The notes beneath the pieces are model-generated. The model was not told the origin of the DNA and made no database searches. It saw nothing but the letters and a program-made list of their open reading frames with translations. From a virus: a stretch of DNA of 25,048 nt. The DNA is taken from positions 1-25,048 of IMG/VR virus record IMGVR_UViG_3300044491_002959, one strand, 5' to 3'. Shown piece after piece: positions 8,001 through 15,373 of the stretch. A program made the position numbers and the translations under genes. The number at the start of each line of letters is the position of its first letter. Positions within the stretch are counted from its first letter, which is position 1.

Positions 8001-10795
8001 CCTAAAAAGGATCCGTCATTAACTTCTAGCACATGTTTAGCAAAATTTTCATCATGAATAACATTTAAGCCTTCCACAACTAATCTTACATTACTAGTAC
8101 CGTCTCCATTATCTATTTCTGAATAAGCATTACATAAAAGTTTAATTTCACCAGCAAAACTAGAAAAGCCATTTTTACCAGTAATTGTTGAAGTGATTGC
8201 TCCGTTACTTATTGCGCTTGTATTATCAACTGTTAATGAAAGAACACTAGAAGAAGAATTATTGATCAGAGTACTTGCGACTGGAAGGGAAACAAAATAT
8301 TCTGTTGAAAATCCTTGCTGATAGCCGAGTCGATCAGTTTGATTATCTATAACAGCATCGAATACAATAGTTCCATCTAAATTACGTCTTAATTGTTTTT
8401 GTAGAGTAAAGTTTGGAGCTGGTGGAGGAGAAAAAGAACTTTCAATATCAGTATACGCAGTTGGAGTATAATCAATGAATGAATCAGAATCTACATACAC
8501 ATTAGAAACATATTCTTTTGCGATAATATTTACTTCTTCATCAGCAGTTTCTCTTTCAATTTCTGCAACAGTAAATAGTTTGCCAGCTTTATTAGTATAA
8601 AAGTTTCCAGGATTTTCCCATTCACCAATAGTCCACAAATCACCTTTTGTTGGAGCATTATTAGAAGTAAAAGTACTATATGAATCAACAGTTTTAGTTA
8701 TTGGGTTATATCTACCTGTAATAGTAACATTTGCTATATCAAAACCTGTACTAACATTATCTGTAGAAGTAAGAGTAAAAGTTGAATTACTTAAAATATA
8801 AAGATCTACACGATCAGAGTCAGTTTTAATAACTCGCAACGCAATTGGATAAGTATTTGCAGTAAACGTTGTGTTAGAGAGAGTTGGTTCAGTAAAATGC
8901 TCTAAATATACATGAGACTTACCAGAATCAGTAGAAGAATTTTGAGTTACCTTACCTCCAAACCCATAATTAATTCCTGTCATGTTTTGAGAAATCGAAA
9001 TTACATCACCTGGTGCTAGATTTAATGCATCAGTTGAGGTAGTAAAAGAAACAACTCGTCTTAAGTAGCGAGAAGCTGCTATCTGATATTGAGCAAAACG
9101 AAGTGCCTGGCTCCTACGAGTTACACCAGCTAAATCGAGAGATTCAATATTTTCAATTGTGCTTCTATCTGAACCATCGTTCACATCAACAGTATCAATA
9201 CGAGCAACTTCTCTTTTATAGTGATTTGTTGGCTCGATATAACTAATATCAACGCCAGTAATAATATCGCTCTCTCTACCGCCACTAATTTGAAATGATC
9301 CTGCTTTTATATTCGTTTCATTAAATAGCATTGTTGGAAGTTGATCAGGTTGATCAACAGCAAGAGATATTTTACCAAAACTGTGGATTAAAGTTCCTCT
9401 AAACGAAGCAGCAATAGAATTTAAAACTTCAAGTGTCTGTTTTTGATCAGATATGAGAATATCACATATAAATCTGCGCTCTTTAATTGCTGTACCAACA
9501 GGAATACCTTGTAAAGTTTTTCTTACACCAGTGAATGTGCCTCTAGGTTTATGTGTAAAAGAACCGTCAGATTGACCATCAACACCAATAAACTCACCAG
9601 TAATAGCGTCACAAGCATCACAATACTGGGCAACTTGATAAAACTTATACTTATCTATATTATCTTCTGGAATTCCTAGTCCATAAGTTGAATTAGTTAA
9701 GATGTCATAAATAATCCAAACTGGATTTTGTGTCCAAGAATAAACAAAAGTTCCATCCCAAGTTCCTACATAAATTTGTGGGTTTGCATCAGTTAACTTT
9801 GTAGCAGTGCCAGACTTTTGAAGGCTATATCCGTTAGTAGTATAACCATAACTTCCTGTTTCAGAAAGTTCAAGCTCACGCCAGTCAATTTGTCCATCAG
9901 TTAGAATGGGTTGGTTATAATTTGAAGGTACTTTTACAAGCAGTCCTTTAACTAGTGAACTCATTGTTGGGATTGATCCTACATGTTCATTAATTGCTTT
10001 TAATGCATATCCTACAAGAGCAGTTCTAGGAAATGTTTGTGGAGTGTTTTCAATCTCATACCAACCTACTGCCTGAATATTAGAAGTAACACGAGAATCA
10101 GAAGACTCGTCAGAGGTTTTTTCAATAGTGAATCTATATCCGTTTTCTGATTTCGATGCTTCAGGTATTTCAAACGTGACGAGTCGTTTGTAAGGAGTAC
10201 TTGTTTTACCATTTATTGTAACTGTGAGTGGGTCGCCAATTTGTGTTGATCCTGTGCTGTCAAAAAAGGTTACTTTTATTGTGAGAGAATGAGCTTTGAT
10301 ATTACCATTATTATCTTGTCTTTGAAGAGCGTTTACTACTAGAATAATAGATATTTCATCCCAAGCTCGCGCACTAGTTTCTTGAAGTAGAACTTTAGAA
10401 GCGGGAATTCCATCAACATTACCTTTTTTAAGGGTTACAGGAGACGAAAAAGTTTGAGGAGTAACAGTCTGCTGCCCAAATTTTCGTAATACAGATTGGG
10501 TTGTAGTGCCAGTTCGTGAGAGAGTTTTAAATACATCAGTATTTTCCGAACCATCACCGTCTAACTTAACTAAATCATCAATAGAATTTTCAGTAATTTC
10601 AATATCTTGAGGACCATTAGGGTTAACTCTATAAACAGGTCCTTCACCTAATGCTGTTAATAGAAATAAGATATCTGTTGAAAAAAGTGTATTCGGATCT
10701 TCAGAGTAACCACCGCCTCCACCTTTACCGCCTCCAAGACCGCCTTTAATTTGAGGAACTTTTTGATTATTATAAGTTGTAAAATAACGTCTCAT
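5087..10795 (-). CDS. J-like central tail fibre / host specificity protein
   Basis: 1902 residues from ATG 10795, overlapping the upstream stop as ATGA. The N-terminus has the lambda gpJ signature: a glycine run (GGGKGGGGGYSEDPN), then ILFLLTALGEGPV. Further conserved J-family stretches follow: GLLVKVPSNYN near residue 290, WTQNPVWIIYDILTNSTYGLG near 355-380, and RFAQYQIAASRYLRR...LAPGDVISISQN near 560-610. These form the hub-like part at the end of the tube. Near residue 1060 is a small module (YIDGVEQ) shared with other proteins here. Fibronectin type III-like segments lie at about 1255-1350 and 1380-1483. The C-terminal 400 residues are beta-rich and probably face the receptor. Lambda gpJ is 1132 residues, so this one has about 770 extra, mostly C-terminal. 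Known role: tip assembly and binding of an outer-membrane receptor. Confidence 0.93.
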   Translation of the reverse strand: MRRYFTTYNNQKVPQIKGGLGGGKGGGGGYSEDPNTLFSTDILFLLTALGEGPVYRVNPNGPQDIEITENSIDDLVKLDGDGSENTDVFKTLSRTGTTTQSVLRKFGQQTVTPQTFSSPVTLKKGNVDGIPASKVLLQETSARAWDEISIILVVNALQRQDNNGNIKAHSLTIKVTFFDSTGSTQIGDPLTVTINGKTSTPYKRLVTFEIPEASKSENGYRFTIEKTSDESSDSRVTSNIQAVGWYEIENTPQTFPRTALVGYALKAINEHVGSIPTMSSLVKGLLVKVPSNYNQPILTDGQIDWRELELSETGSYGYTTNGYSLQKSGTATKLTDANPQIYVGTWDGTFVYSWTQNPVWIIYDILTNSTYGLGIPEDNIDKYKFYQVAQYCDACDAITGEFIGVDGQSDGSFTHKPRGTFTGVRKTLQGIPVGTAIKERRFICDILISDQKQTLEVLNSIAASFRGTLIHSFGKISLAVDQPDQLPTMLFNETNIKAGSFQISGGRESDIITGVDISYIEPTNHYKREVARIDTVDVNDGSDRSTIENIESLDLAGVTRRSQALRFAQYQIAASRYLRRVVSFTTSTDALNLAPGDVISISQNMTGINYGFGGKVTQNSSTDSGKSHVYLEHFTEPTLSNTTFTANTYPIALRVIKTDSDRVDLYILSNSTFTLTSTDNVSTGFDIANVTITGRYNPITKTVDSYSTFTSNNAPTKGDLWTIGEWENPGNFYTNKAGKLFTVAEIERETADEEVNIIAKEYVSNVYVDSDSFIDYTPTAYTDIESSFSPPPAPNFTLQKQLRRNLDGTIVFDAVIDNQTDRLGYQQGFSTEYFVSLPVASTLINNSSSSVLSLTVDNTSAISNGAITSTITGKNGFSSFAGEIKLLCNAYSEIDNGDGTSNVRLVVEGLNVIHDENFAKHVLEVNDGSFLGLKGDDRITVPLKEKTSVNSSRDFVAYANDLVAVSANIVTYNKSGDTIDIENTLTGALNLIDVLPAAPFYVTLNQLLDSRFYANNSFYVSGSMRQISLQGNLTVNAGESEYIDLPVRVRNIGEVRLYIDGVEQSTGQFSLNKNSTFKDNVQYTVGTSDITYRVELDHYTVPAIEVGDNLQAGAGNVFSVVNTSYDTTSATYNVQLTTNSIYRIQFADSPTSNLSSIAFVNVSPNPVGTINNVLANTCTFDYDETVYPGTFKLANSGVYDLQVNADYDRVFLNEDLTIKNLPQGRVSVKARNINPFKRTSPFVEKNITISPLPIQKVNNLDVRESLYREQNSGVAVRVTVLFDHINSQEVTDYEISYKLDSVDAVGTDDGGTDLTSFNTVKVPATGVDDDGKIRFTVNGINRGLSSQTNSVTFRVTPLNKNLRGSTSSISKSIVGKTAPPSNIFNFTGGQQTDQITLFWEYVRQNQELVDLDLKEVVIRRIQGIYSATLENFLAGSSYVTVAAGVNRKSIPIDIFGTFTYLVRTRDTSGNFSEGVVGITLTTARPKRTTVVAAYSEDSPPVDFSDITNSNSDEENFPSFANSNTGGLSYSSIDSPFDSSLVDNANGTSTGFSAIGGSPTDLLADGSGTYITQIRDFGSTITGQIAIDLLATQAIQTTYNDQHEHVVESTTEEGPVAGNVLVDSSFGGIGHIIGFANSTPLNFRYDANNMTRMSGSSSGNVYAIHMHGNFVNDESNANVFALIAGTINSNAIALGETFYANGDSTGSNVYANLAVAGSSYYLVNLKQYNDFGASETYAGSLGALSQQTFIRTTTSDNTTLYYSNGNVNLASFTGSEVNEGYIPYEAGSRTFRQFQIKFVVNNSQEDEYDFTIDQFRYTVEKEQTIFETTVTYNAEPTEVDYSTFGFLNRPRINIMPIDTATAQTALVTAGTNTSVSFKLYDVENNALVPTASAVQVQVTAIGV

Positions 10796-11550
10796 GTTGC
10801 AAATCTCGATTCAACGGTAATGTTATCATCACGTCCATGATCTACTGTATCTAGGTAGCCACTAATAAGCTGTCCTGGAACACGGTGCATACCATAGATA
10901 AGCGGAATAGGAGTACTACTTGATATCGTATTTTGAAGACCTCCGAACATATCATTTGATCTCACATTTTGATCAGTTTGTTTAATGTCTTGGCGTTGTG
11001 TAAAAAGCATAGTGACAAGAGCTAGTCCTGCGTTCACAGCAAGAGTTCCAGCAGAGATGCCTAACCCAGCTGATGCAGCGGATCCCCCACTTAATGTAGT
11101 ACTCATAGCTATTGTTCTTCCAGCTTCTGCTCCAACTGTAGTTCCTGTATACCCAGAAGCAGCAACAGCAGAAGACCCTCCTCCTGCAAAAGCTCCCATT
11201 ACATAAGGAGCCGCAAAATAAGCAGCTGTCGCAATAGCTGCATAGGTTAAAAGTTTTTGAGTGCGTTTTCCGCCACCGCCTACGATGGCAGGTACGATAT
11301 GAAAAACATCATCTGTTTTTACAGATTTAATAAATAATTCTTGATCAGAAATTGGTTTAAGATTTTTATCTAAAAGAGCATAACCTTCTTGACACTGCCC
11401 TTGCTCAATAGCTTTAGCATAACGCTGAAACTTTGGATGCATTGCTCCAAGATAATAAAGAATATCAGCATATTTTTTAAAGTCAGCTTTATATTCAAGT
11501 TCTGTAAAAAGAGATTTAAAAGCTGAATGTATTTTAATTTTAGCAAGCAA
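10792..11550 (-). CDS. I-like tail tip assembly protein
   Basis: 252 residues if translation starts at TTG 11550, which has AGGAG 7 nt upstream. A longer frame from TTG 11574 (260 residues) has no such site. The N-terminal 75 residues look like the beta-grasp domain of lambda gpI (KIKIHSAFKSLF...). It is followed by FHIVPAIVGGGG, a typical gpI motif. A hydrophobic Ala/Gly-rich segment (about 100-190) follows and could insert in a membrane or pack in the tip. The C-terminus has the conserved SNDMFGGLQN...PIPLIYG motif. Known: gpI is needed for lambda tip assembly before J acts. The gene overlaps the JAB gene by 11 nt and J by 4 nt, as expected for coupled translation. Confidence 0.88.
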   Translation of the reverse strand: MLAKIKIHSAFKSLFTELEYKADFKKYADILYYLGAMHPKFQRYAKAIEQGQCQEGYALLDKNLKPISDQELFIKSVKTDDVFHIVPAIVGGGGKRTQKLLTYAAIATAAYFAAPYVMGAFAGGGSSAVAASGYTGTTVGAEAGRTIAMSTTLSGGSAASAGLGISAGTLAVNAGLALVTMLFTQRQDIKQTDQNVRSNDMFGGLQNTISSSTPIPLIYGMHRVPGQLISGYLDTVDHGRDDNITVESRFAT

Positions 11551-11911
11551 TATGCTTCTCCTGAAAATCTGCAAAAATTAAAGAATCTATATCTTCGTTA
11601 TACCAGTATATGTAAAATTTATTGTTAAAACCAACTAAAAATTTATACTCCTGAAATGCTGCACCTATTTTGTCCTCTTGACTTGGAATAGGGTTATCTT
11701 GGCCTGGGTGTGAATGAAAAATTCCCCATATGTTACCATCATTCTCAACAAGAGCTGCCGGATCTAAATAAAAAGTTTCTTTTGGATTATCACTAATGTT
11801 TTTGCAGGGAATGTAATTAAAATCTTTTGTAATAATACCTACCGCTTCAAGAGGGTAATCTCTTAATGCATGATTATTCATATCTTGTTTAATTTTTATA
11901 AATCTTTCCAT
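11540..11911 (-). CDS. JAB/JAMM metalloprotease-like tail protein (gpK N-terminal half equivalent)
   Basis: 123 residues from ATG 11911. The JAMM zinc motif is visible: E22 in YPLEAVGII, then H66-S-H68-P, S77 and D80 (HSHPGQDNPIPSQED). The gap between H68 and S77 is 8 residues, one more than the usual 7, but all ligands are present. Known: lambda gpK fuses an N-terminal JAB domain to a C-terminal NlpC/P60 domain and takes part in tail tip assembly. Here the JAB domain stands alone and is encoded after the NlpC/P60 genes, the reverse of the order inside gpK. It overlaps the upstream gene by 16 nt and the I-like gene by 11 nt. Confidence 0.9.
   Translation of the reverse strand: MERFIKIKQDMNNHALRDYPLEAVGIITKDFNYIPCKNISDNPKETFYLDPAALVENDGNIWGIFHSHPGQDNPIPSQEDKIGAAFQEYKFLVGFNNKFYIYWYNEDIDSLIFADFQEKHIAC
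11558..11562 (-). promoter_or_regulatory. Ribosome binding site deciding the TTG start of the I-like gene
   Basis: AGGAG on the minus strand, 7 nt before TTG 11550 and inside the end of the JAB gene. It favours TTG 11550 over the upstream TTG 11574. The first in-frame ATG is deep within the beta-grasp domain. Confidence 0.7.
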
Positions 11912-12318
11912 CGTGCTCTCTTAATTGTATATTGTTTAAAATATTTATGATATGTATGAACACTACTAGGTCTGTTCTCAAGCATATGTAATATTTTATC
12001 ATCACCTACGTACATAGCAACATGATTTGTAACATTAGTAGAACCTAAACTCATAGCAATAAAATCAAAAGGTTTTAATTCATTAACCTCTAACCAATCA
12101 CCATTGTTAGAGGCATTTAAAAAGTATTGTTCATGAACTTTTTGATACCATTGATCATCAACTAGTTTTAAAAAATCACTACTAGTATAAGGAATCGTTA
12201 TGTCCTTCTCTTGTTTAAGAATATATCTTAAAAGAGTGTAACAATCCATACCAGATTCAGGATTTTCTCCAAATAGTTTATAGGGAATGTTTATATATTT
12301 TTCATACCATTGATTCAT
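11896..12318 (-). CDS. NlpC/P60-type cysteine peptidase, second copy
   Basis: 140 residues from ATG 12318, overlapping the upstream peptidase gene by 17 nt. Seen: catalytic-type Cys26 in ESGMDCYTLLRYIL, His99 in TNHVAMYVGDDKILH, and a possible third polar residue, His111. This is the NlpC/P60 layout of a DC motif followed by H-hydrophobic-YVG and LH. Known: this fold cleaves peptidoglycan stem peptides, and the domain forms the C-terminal half of lambda gpK. It probably sits in the tail tip and may open the murein during DNA entry. It is clearly related in layout to the gene just before it but differs in sequence outside the motifs. Confidence 0.86.
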   Translation of the reverse strand: MNQWYEKYINIPYKLFGENPESGMDCYTLLRYILKQEKDITIPYTSSDFLKLVDDQWYQKVHEQYFLNASNNGDWLEVNELKPFDFIAMSLGSTNVTNHVAMYVGDDKILHMLENRPSSVHTYHKYFKQYTIKRARWKDL

Positions 12319-12691
12319 GGCGATATAAGGCGTGCAACCTCTCTACCCAATACTGGGATAAAGTGTCAACACGAGAGACTCCCCCCTCCTCTATGTGAAG
12401 CATTTGTGTTGGTGCTAAAAACATTGCAAAATGTGTAATACAATCTGTTTTTGTTGACTTAAATGCTATTACATCATAGTTTTTTGCTTCTGTCAATTTT
12501 ACTTTTACAGCACACGTTGAAGCCCATCCATCTACATCTGTAGTAGAAAAATGCTTCATCCAGGCTCTTGATTTAGGGTAGGTAGGAAGAGGAAAGTTGA
12601 TTAAAAGTTCTTGAGCATAGAATTGACGAATCAGCTCAATACAATCAAATATACCATACTCATGAGGTATTCCTAAATATTTCTGTACCAT
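12302..12691 (-). CDS. NlpC/P60-type cysteine peptidase, first copy
   Basis: 129 residues from ATG 12691, overlapping the radical SAM gene by 19 nt. Seen: Cys17 in YGIFDCIELIRQFY, His87 in ITHFAMFLAPTQMLH, and His99 as a possible third catalytic residue. The spacing matches the following gene, so the two look like paralogues or two independent acquisitions of the same fold. Sampled lines are visibly richer in G+C here than in the second copy. Known role of the family: cleavage of peptidoglycan peptides, and in lambda-like tails it is part of gpK. Two short single-domain copies in a row are unusual for a siphovirus tail. Whether both are active or one is structural cannot be told from sequence. 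Confidence 0.84.
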   Translation of the reverse strand: MVQKYLGIPHEYGIFDCIELIRQFYAQELLINFPLPTYPKSRAWMKHFSTTDVDGWASTCAVKVKLTEAKNYDVIAFKSTKTDCITHFAMFLAPTQMLHIEEGGVSRVDTLSQYWVERLHALYRHESMV

Positions 12692-13884
12692 TCTGCTAAC
12701 TCTGGAAATACGGATTCAAAAGATTCATTTCTAAATAAATCACTTCTTAAATTCATTTCTTTAAATTTACTTTGTAGATTAGAATCATCTTTAGAGTTCA
12801 TATGCTTAAGTGAATCTAGTATAGTGTTTATTTCATAGGTACTTAAACCTTCAGATGAGAGTAAAAATTCTTTATACTGCATATTAATTTGTTTTTTAAG
12901 TTCTTTTGGTAAAATTGAAGTTGATTGATAGTTGGGATTTGTTAAATTAGTAATGCTAAAGGATTTTCCTAAAGATTTAATCCACAAAATAAGTTCTATA
13001 TTACTTGAAATTGAATACACGCTACTAACTAACGAAAATGTCTGAATGTATTTAGAAAATTTTATAGAATTTTCTTTAAAAAGATTAATATCTAATCCTT
13101 TTCTACCGTATTCAGCCCTTTCGTCAAATCCTTCAATACTAGGCCAAAGTTCGACCTTTTTAAAACTATTCCATAATTTTTCAATATCATAAGATTTGAA
13201 AGATCCCTTATATGATAAATTAGTATTATATGATAAGTCTATATTTTTAGAGCAACCATTATCAACTAAAAACTGTAACATTTTGTAATGACCTTCTTGA
13301 ACAAAAGGCTCTCCTCCAGCAAAATACAGTACCTTGATATATTGCTTTATTTTGTTTATATCATTCCAAAAATCAAGATTATCGGTCCAATGATCATAAT
13401 GGTTAGGACTATTACTATCAAGTATACCGAAGTATTTATCTTCTTTAGCCCACGAAGAAGAAGCGTAAGAACCACACATTCGGCAGCTAAAGTTACACAA
13501 GTTACCAAACCTAAAATCTAAATATATTGGAGGATTATTTACAGAACCGTCGCTATTAGTAATATCATAGAGTTTTGAATACTGCGAGTATTTTGAATTC
13601 ATACGCTGACGATGACTTTCAATACCTTCTTTTTCCCAGTCATAACAAACTCGGCAGTCTTTAACAGGAATATTTGAAAGCATTGATAGTCTTGCAGATT
13701 TAATGTGAGCAGAGTTAAATGCTTGCAGAGGAGATAATCCTTTACCAAAAAGATTGCCACTATCATTTAAGGTAAAGCAGCATAAAGCATACTCACCCGA
13801 AAGATCACCATACTGATGAATCCAGGGTAATATACAACGTTTATCCTCTTGGGATTGTTCGTCCTGTGCCAGGAAAGCCTCCAA
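12673..13884 (-). CDS. Twitch-domain radical SAM protein embedded in the tail operon
   Basis: 403 residues if started at TTG 13884. The N-terminus carries a twitch-like cysteine set: C17 in RCILPWIHQY, C35-C36 in YALCCF, C77 and C80 in DCRVCYDW. The radical SAM core has C130, C134 and C137 (GNLCNFSCRMCG) and a good GGEP motif (LYFAGGEPFVQ). Known: N-terminal twitch radical SAM proteins form a named group, mostly of unknown substrate. The start is unsettled. No ATG or GTG precedes C17. TTG 13884 lacks a ribosome site, whereas CTG 13872 has GGAGG 5 nt upstream. The gene overlaps the L-like gene by 44 nt in the +1 frame and the next peptidase gene by 19 nt. Sampled lines are more AT-rich than the flanking tail genes, suggesting later acquisition. 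Confidence 0.88.
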   Translation of the reverse strand: MEAFLAQDEQSQEDKRCILPWIHQYGDLSGEYALCCFTLNDSGNLFGKGLSPLQAFNSAHIKSARLSMLSNIPVKDCRVCYDWEKEGIESHRQRMNSKYSQYSKLYDITNSDGSVNNPPIYLDFRFGNLCNFSCRMCGSYASSSWAKEDKYFGILDSNSPNHYDHWTDNLDFWNDINKIKQYIKVLYFAGGEPFVQEGHYKMLQFLVDNGCSKNIDLSYNTNLSYKGSFKSYDIEKLWNSFKKVELWPSIEGFDERAEYGRKGLDINLFKENSIKFSKYIQTFSLVSSVYSISSNIELILWIKSLGKSFSITNLTNPNYQSTSILPKELKKQINMQYKEFLLSSEGLSTYEINTILDSLKHMNSKDDSNLQSKFKEMNLRSDLFRNESFESVFPELAEWYRNI

Positions 13885-15373
13885 AATGAAGTTGATTGTT
13901 TCGAAGGGTGCATGCTTGGAGAGATTTAGAACAAATATCTCCTGATGAATCTGCAGCTATTTCGTTGTTAGCTGCAATTGGGTTAGTATTTGCAACTACG
14001 CCAGTAGTTGCTCCAGGAATTTGACCACCGCCAGGACCTGGGTATTGGCATTCTGGGCCTTTATACGTCCATTGACATGTGTTTTTATAATACTTACGTT
14101 TTGGAGTGACAAGTTTAAAGTATTGTAACCAAGAAATTAAACCGAAAGTCGCGACAGAATCGTTTAATTTCTCAAGTTGATCTATCTTGAATTTATCTTC
14201 AATGTAAGATTCTGAATCAGCCTCACTATTAACAATATAGAGGGGATCTCCAATCGTTACATTAGCGTCTAATTCATTTGAAAGAAAAATATAACTGTTT
14301 TCTTCAATTGCTTGAATAGTAGCTTCAGTGGTTCCAATTTTTGCTCTAACGTTATCACCAACTCTATAAGGCAGAGCATTAAACACTTCTATAACATTTG
14401 AACGAATAGACTCAATAGAGCTATATTCAGGCCAAGTATCTAAAAAATGAGCAAAAGTAGTTTTAATCTCTACTACACCGCCTAATAAGTCTCTTGTATC
14501 CATTTTTTGCTCAACCCACGTGCCGCCGACATTTAAAGTTTGTGTCCTATCAAAAGCAGCGTTAGAAGTGCCATAATAACCAACTATATCAGCGTCATAG
14601 TCTAAACCATCAGGATTGCCTGTAGTTCCTGGGACAGTACGAGGATCAATTCCATTTACTAATTCACCGTTTACGGTCGCGGTGACAGAGTTAGAAGAGT
14701 TATTACCAGCTAAAAAAGGATCTTCAACTAGTCGAGTAATAATGTTATCTACATTAAAAATATCAAGAGTAATTTCTTCAATAGTTCCTTCTGAACCTTG
14801 AGTTAAAGTAGATGAGTTGACAGGGAAAGGTATGTAAGAAGTTCCACCAAGAGATACATTGTATAGTATATCAGAGGTTAAATCACCCACAATTTCAGCA
14901 AAACGAATAGGAAAATAATGAGGCCAAGCTCTACCTGCACCTTGTCCAGTTGGGTTGCCAGCTGCATTAGGAGGATACCACTCACCAGGATAATAAACCG
15001 AGTAGAGACGAACAATCGGATTTTGAGTAAAAGCGTTCTTTTCTGCTTTAAACCCACTAGGAGTAATTGCAGACACTGTAGCAATAGCTGTAGTAGAGTT
15101 GGCAGAAAATACATTACTTAAAAAATTAGCTGTAGTTAATAACCCGTCTCCACCAGAAGCTGTAGTTGTAACAATGGTATTAGAATGTATTATTTCAGAA
15201 GAAGAAAACTCTTGTTGAAGATTATTAAGTTTTACCTTAAGCTCATTAGTGGTAGTATTAACATTGGCAATCGTACCTGTAGTTGCAGTTGTATTACCAA
15301 TCAAAACATTTGTAGTTTGAAATGGTGCAGCATTATCAACAGTTAAAATTACGTCATAAGAGCGAGCGCTCAT
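13841..15373 (-). CDS. L-like tail tip protein with iron-sulfur cysteines
   Basis: 510 residues from ATG 15373, overlapping the upstream stop as TAATG. The C-terminus has the lambda gpL pattern: C433-QWTYKGPE-C442, C481 and C488, then FGGFPG. Known: these four cysteines hold a 4Fe-4S cluster in lambda gpL, a tip component made before K, I and J act. Lambda gpL is 232 residues. The extra length here is mostly N-terminal (residues 1-190: beta-rich, Thr/Asn-rich) plus an insertion around 300-400 with VRAKIGTTEATIQAIEENSYIFLSN-type strands. The part at about 195-280 (EEITLDIFNVDNIITRLV...) looks like the conserved L core. Its last 44 nt also encode the start region of the radical SAM gene. Confidence 0.9.
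   Translation of the reverse strand: MSARSYDVILTVDNAAPFQTTNVLIGNTTATTGTIANVNTTTNELKVKLNNLQQEFSSSEIIHSNTIVTTTASGGDGLLTTANFLSNVFSANSTTAIATVSAITPSGFKAEKNAFTQNPIVRLYSVYYPGEWYPPNAAGNPTGQGAGRAWPHYFPIRFAEIVGDLTSDILYNVSLGGTSYIPFPVNSSTLTQGSEGTIEEITLDIFNVDNIITRLVEDPFLAGNNSSNSVTATVNGELVNGIDPRTVPGTTGNPDGLDYDADIVGYYGTSNAAFDRTQTLNVGGTWVEQKMDTRDLLGGVVEIKTTFAHFLDTWPEYSSIESIRSNVIEVFNALPYRVGDNVRAKIGTTEATIQAIEENSYIFLSNELDANVTIGDPLYIVNSEADSESYIEDKFKIDQLEKLNDSVATFGLISWLQYFKLVTPKRKYYKNTCQWTYKGPECQYPGPGGGQIPGATTGVVANTNPIAANNEIAADSSGDICSKSLQACTLRNNQLHFGGFPGTGRTIPRG

Noticed and set aside
12673-13884. QueE-like enzyme for modified DNA bases
   Set aside because: QueE is small and lacks an N-terminal twitch cysteine set, and no other deazaguanine pathway gene is in the window.
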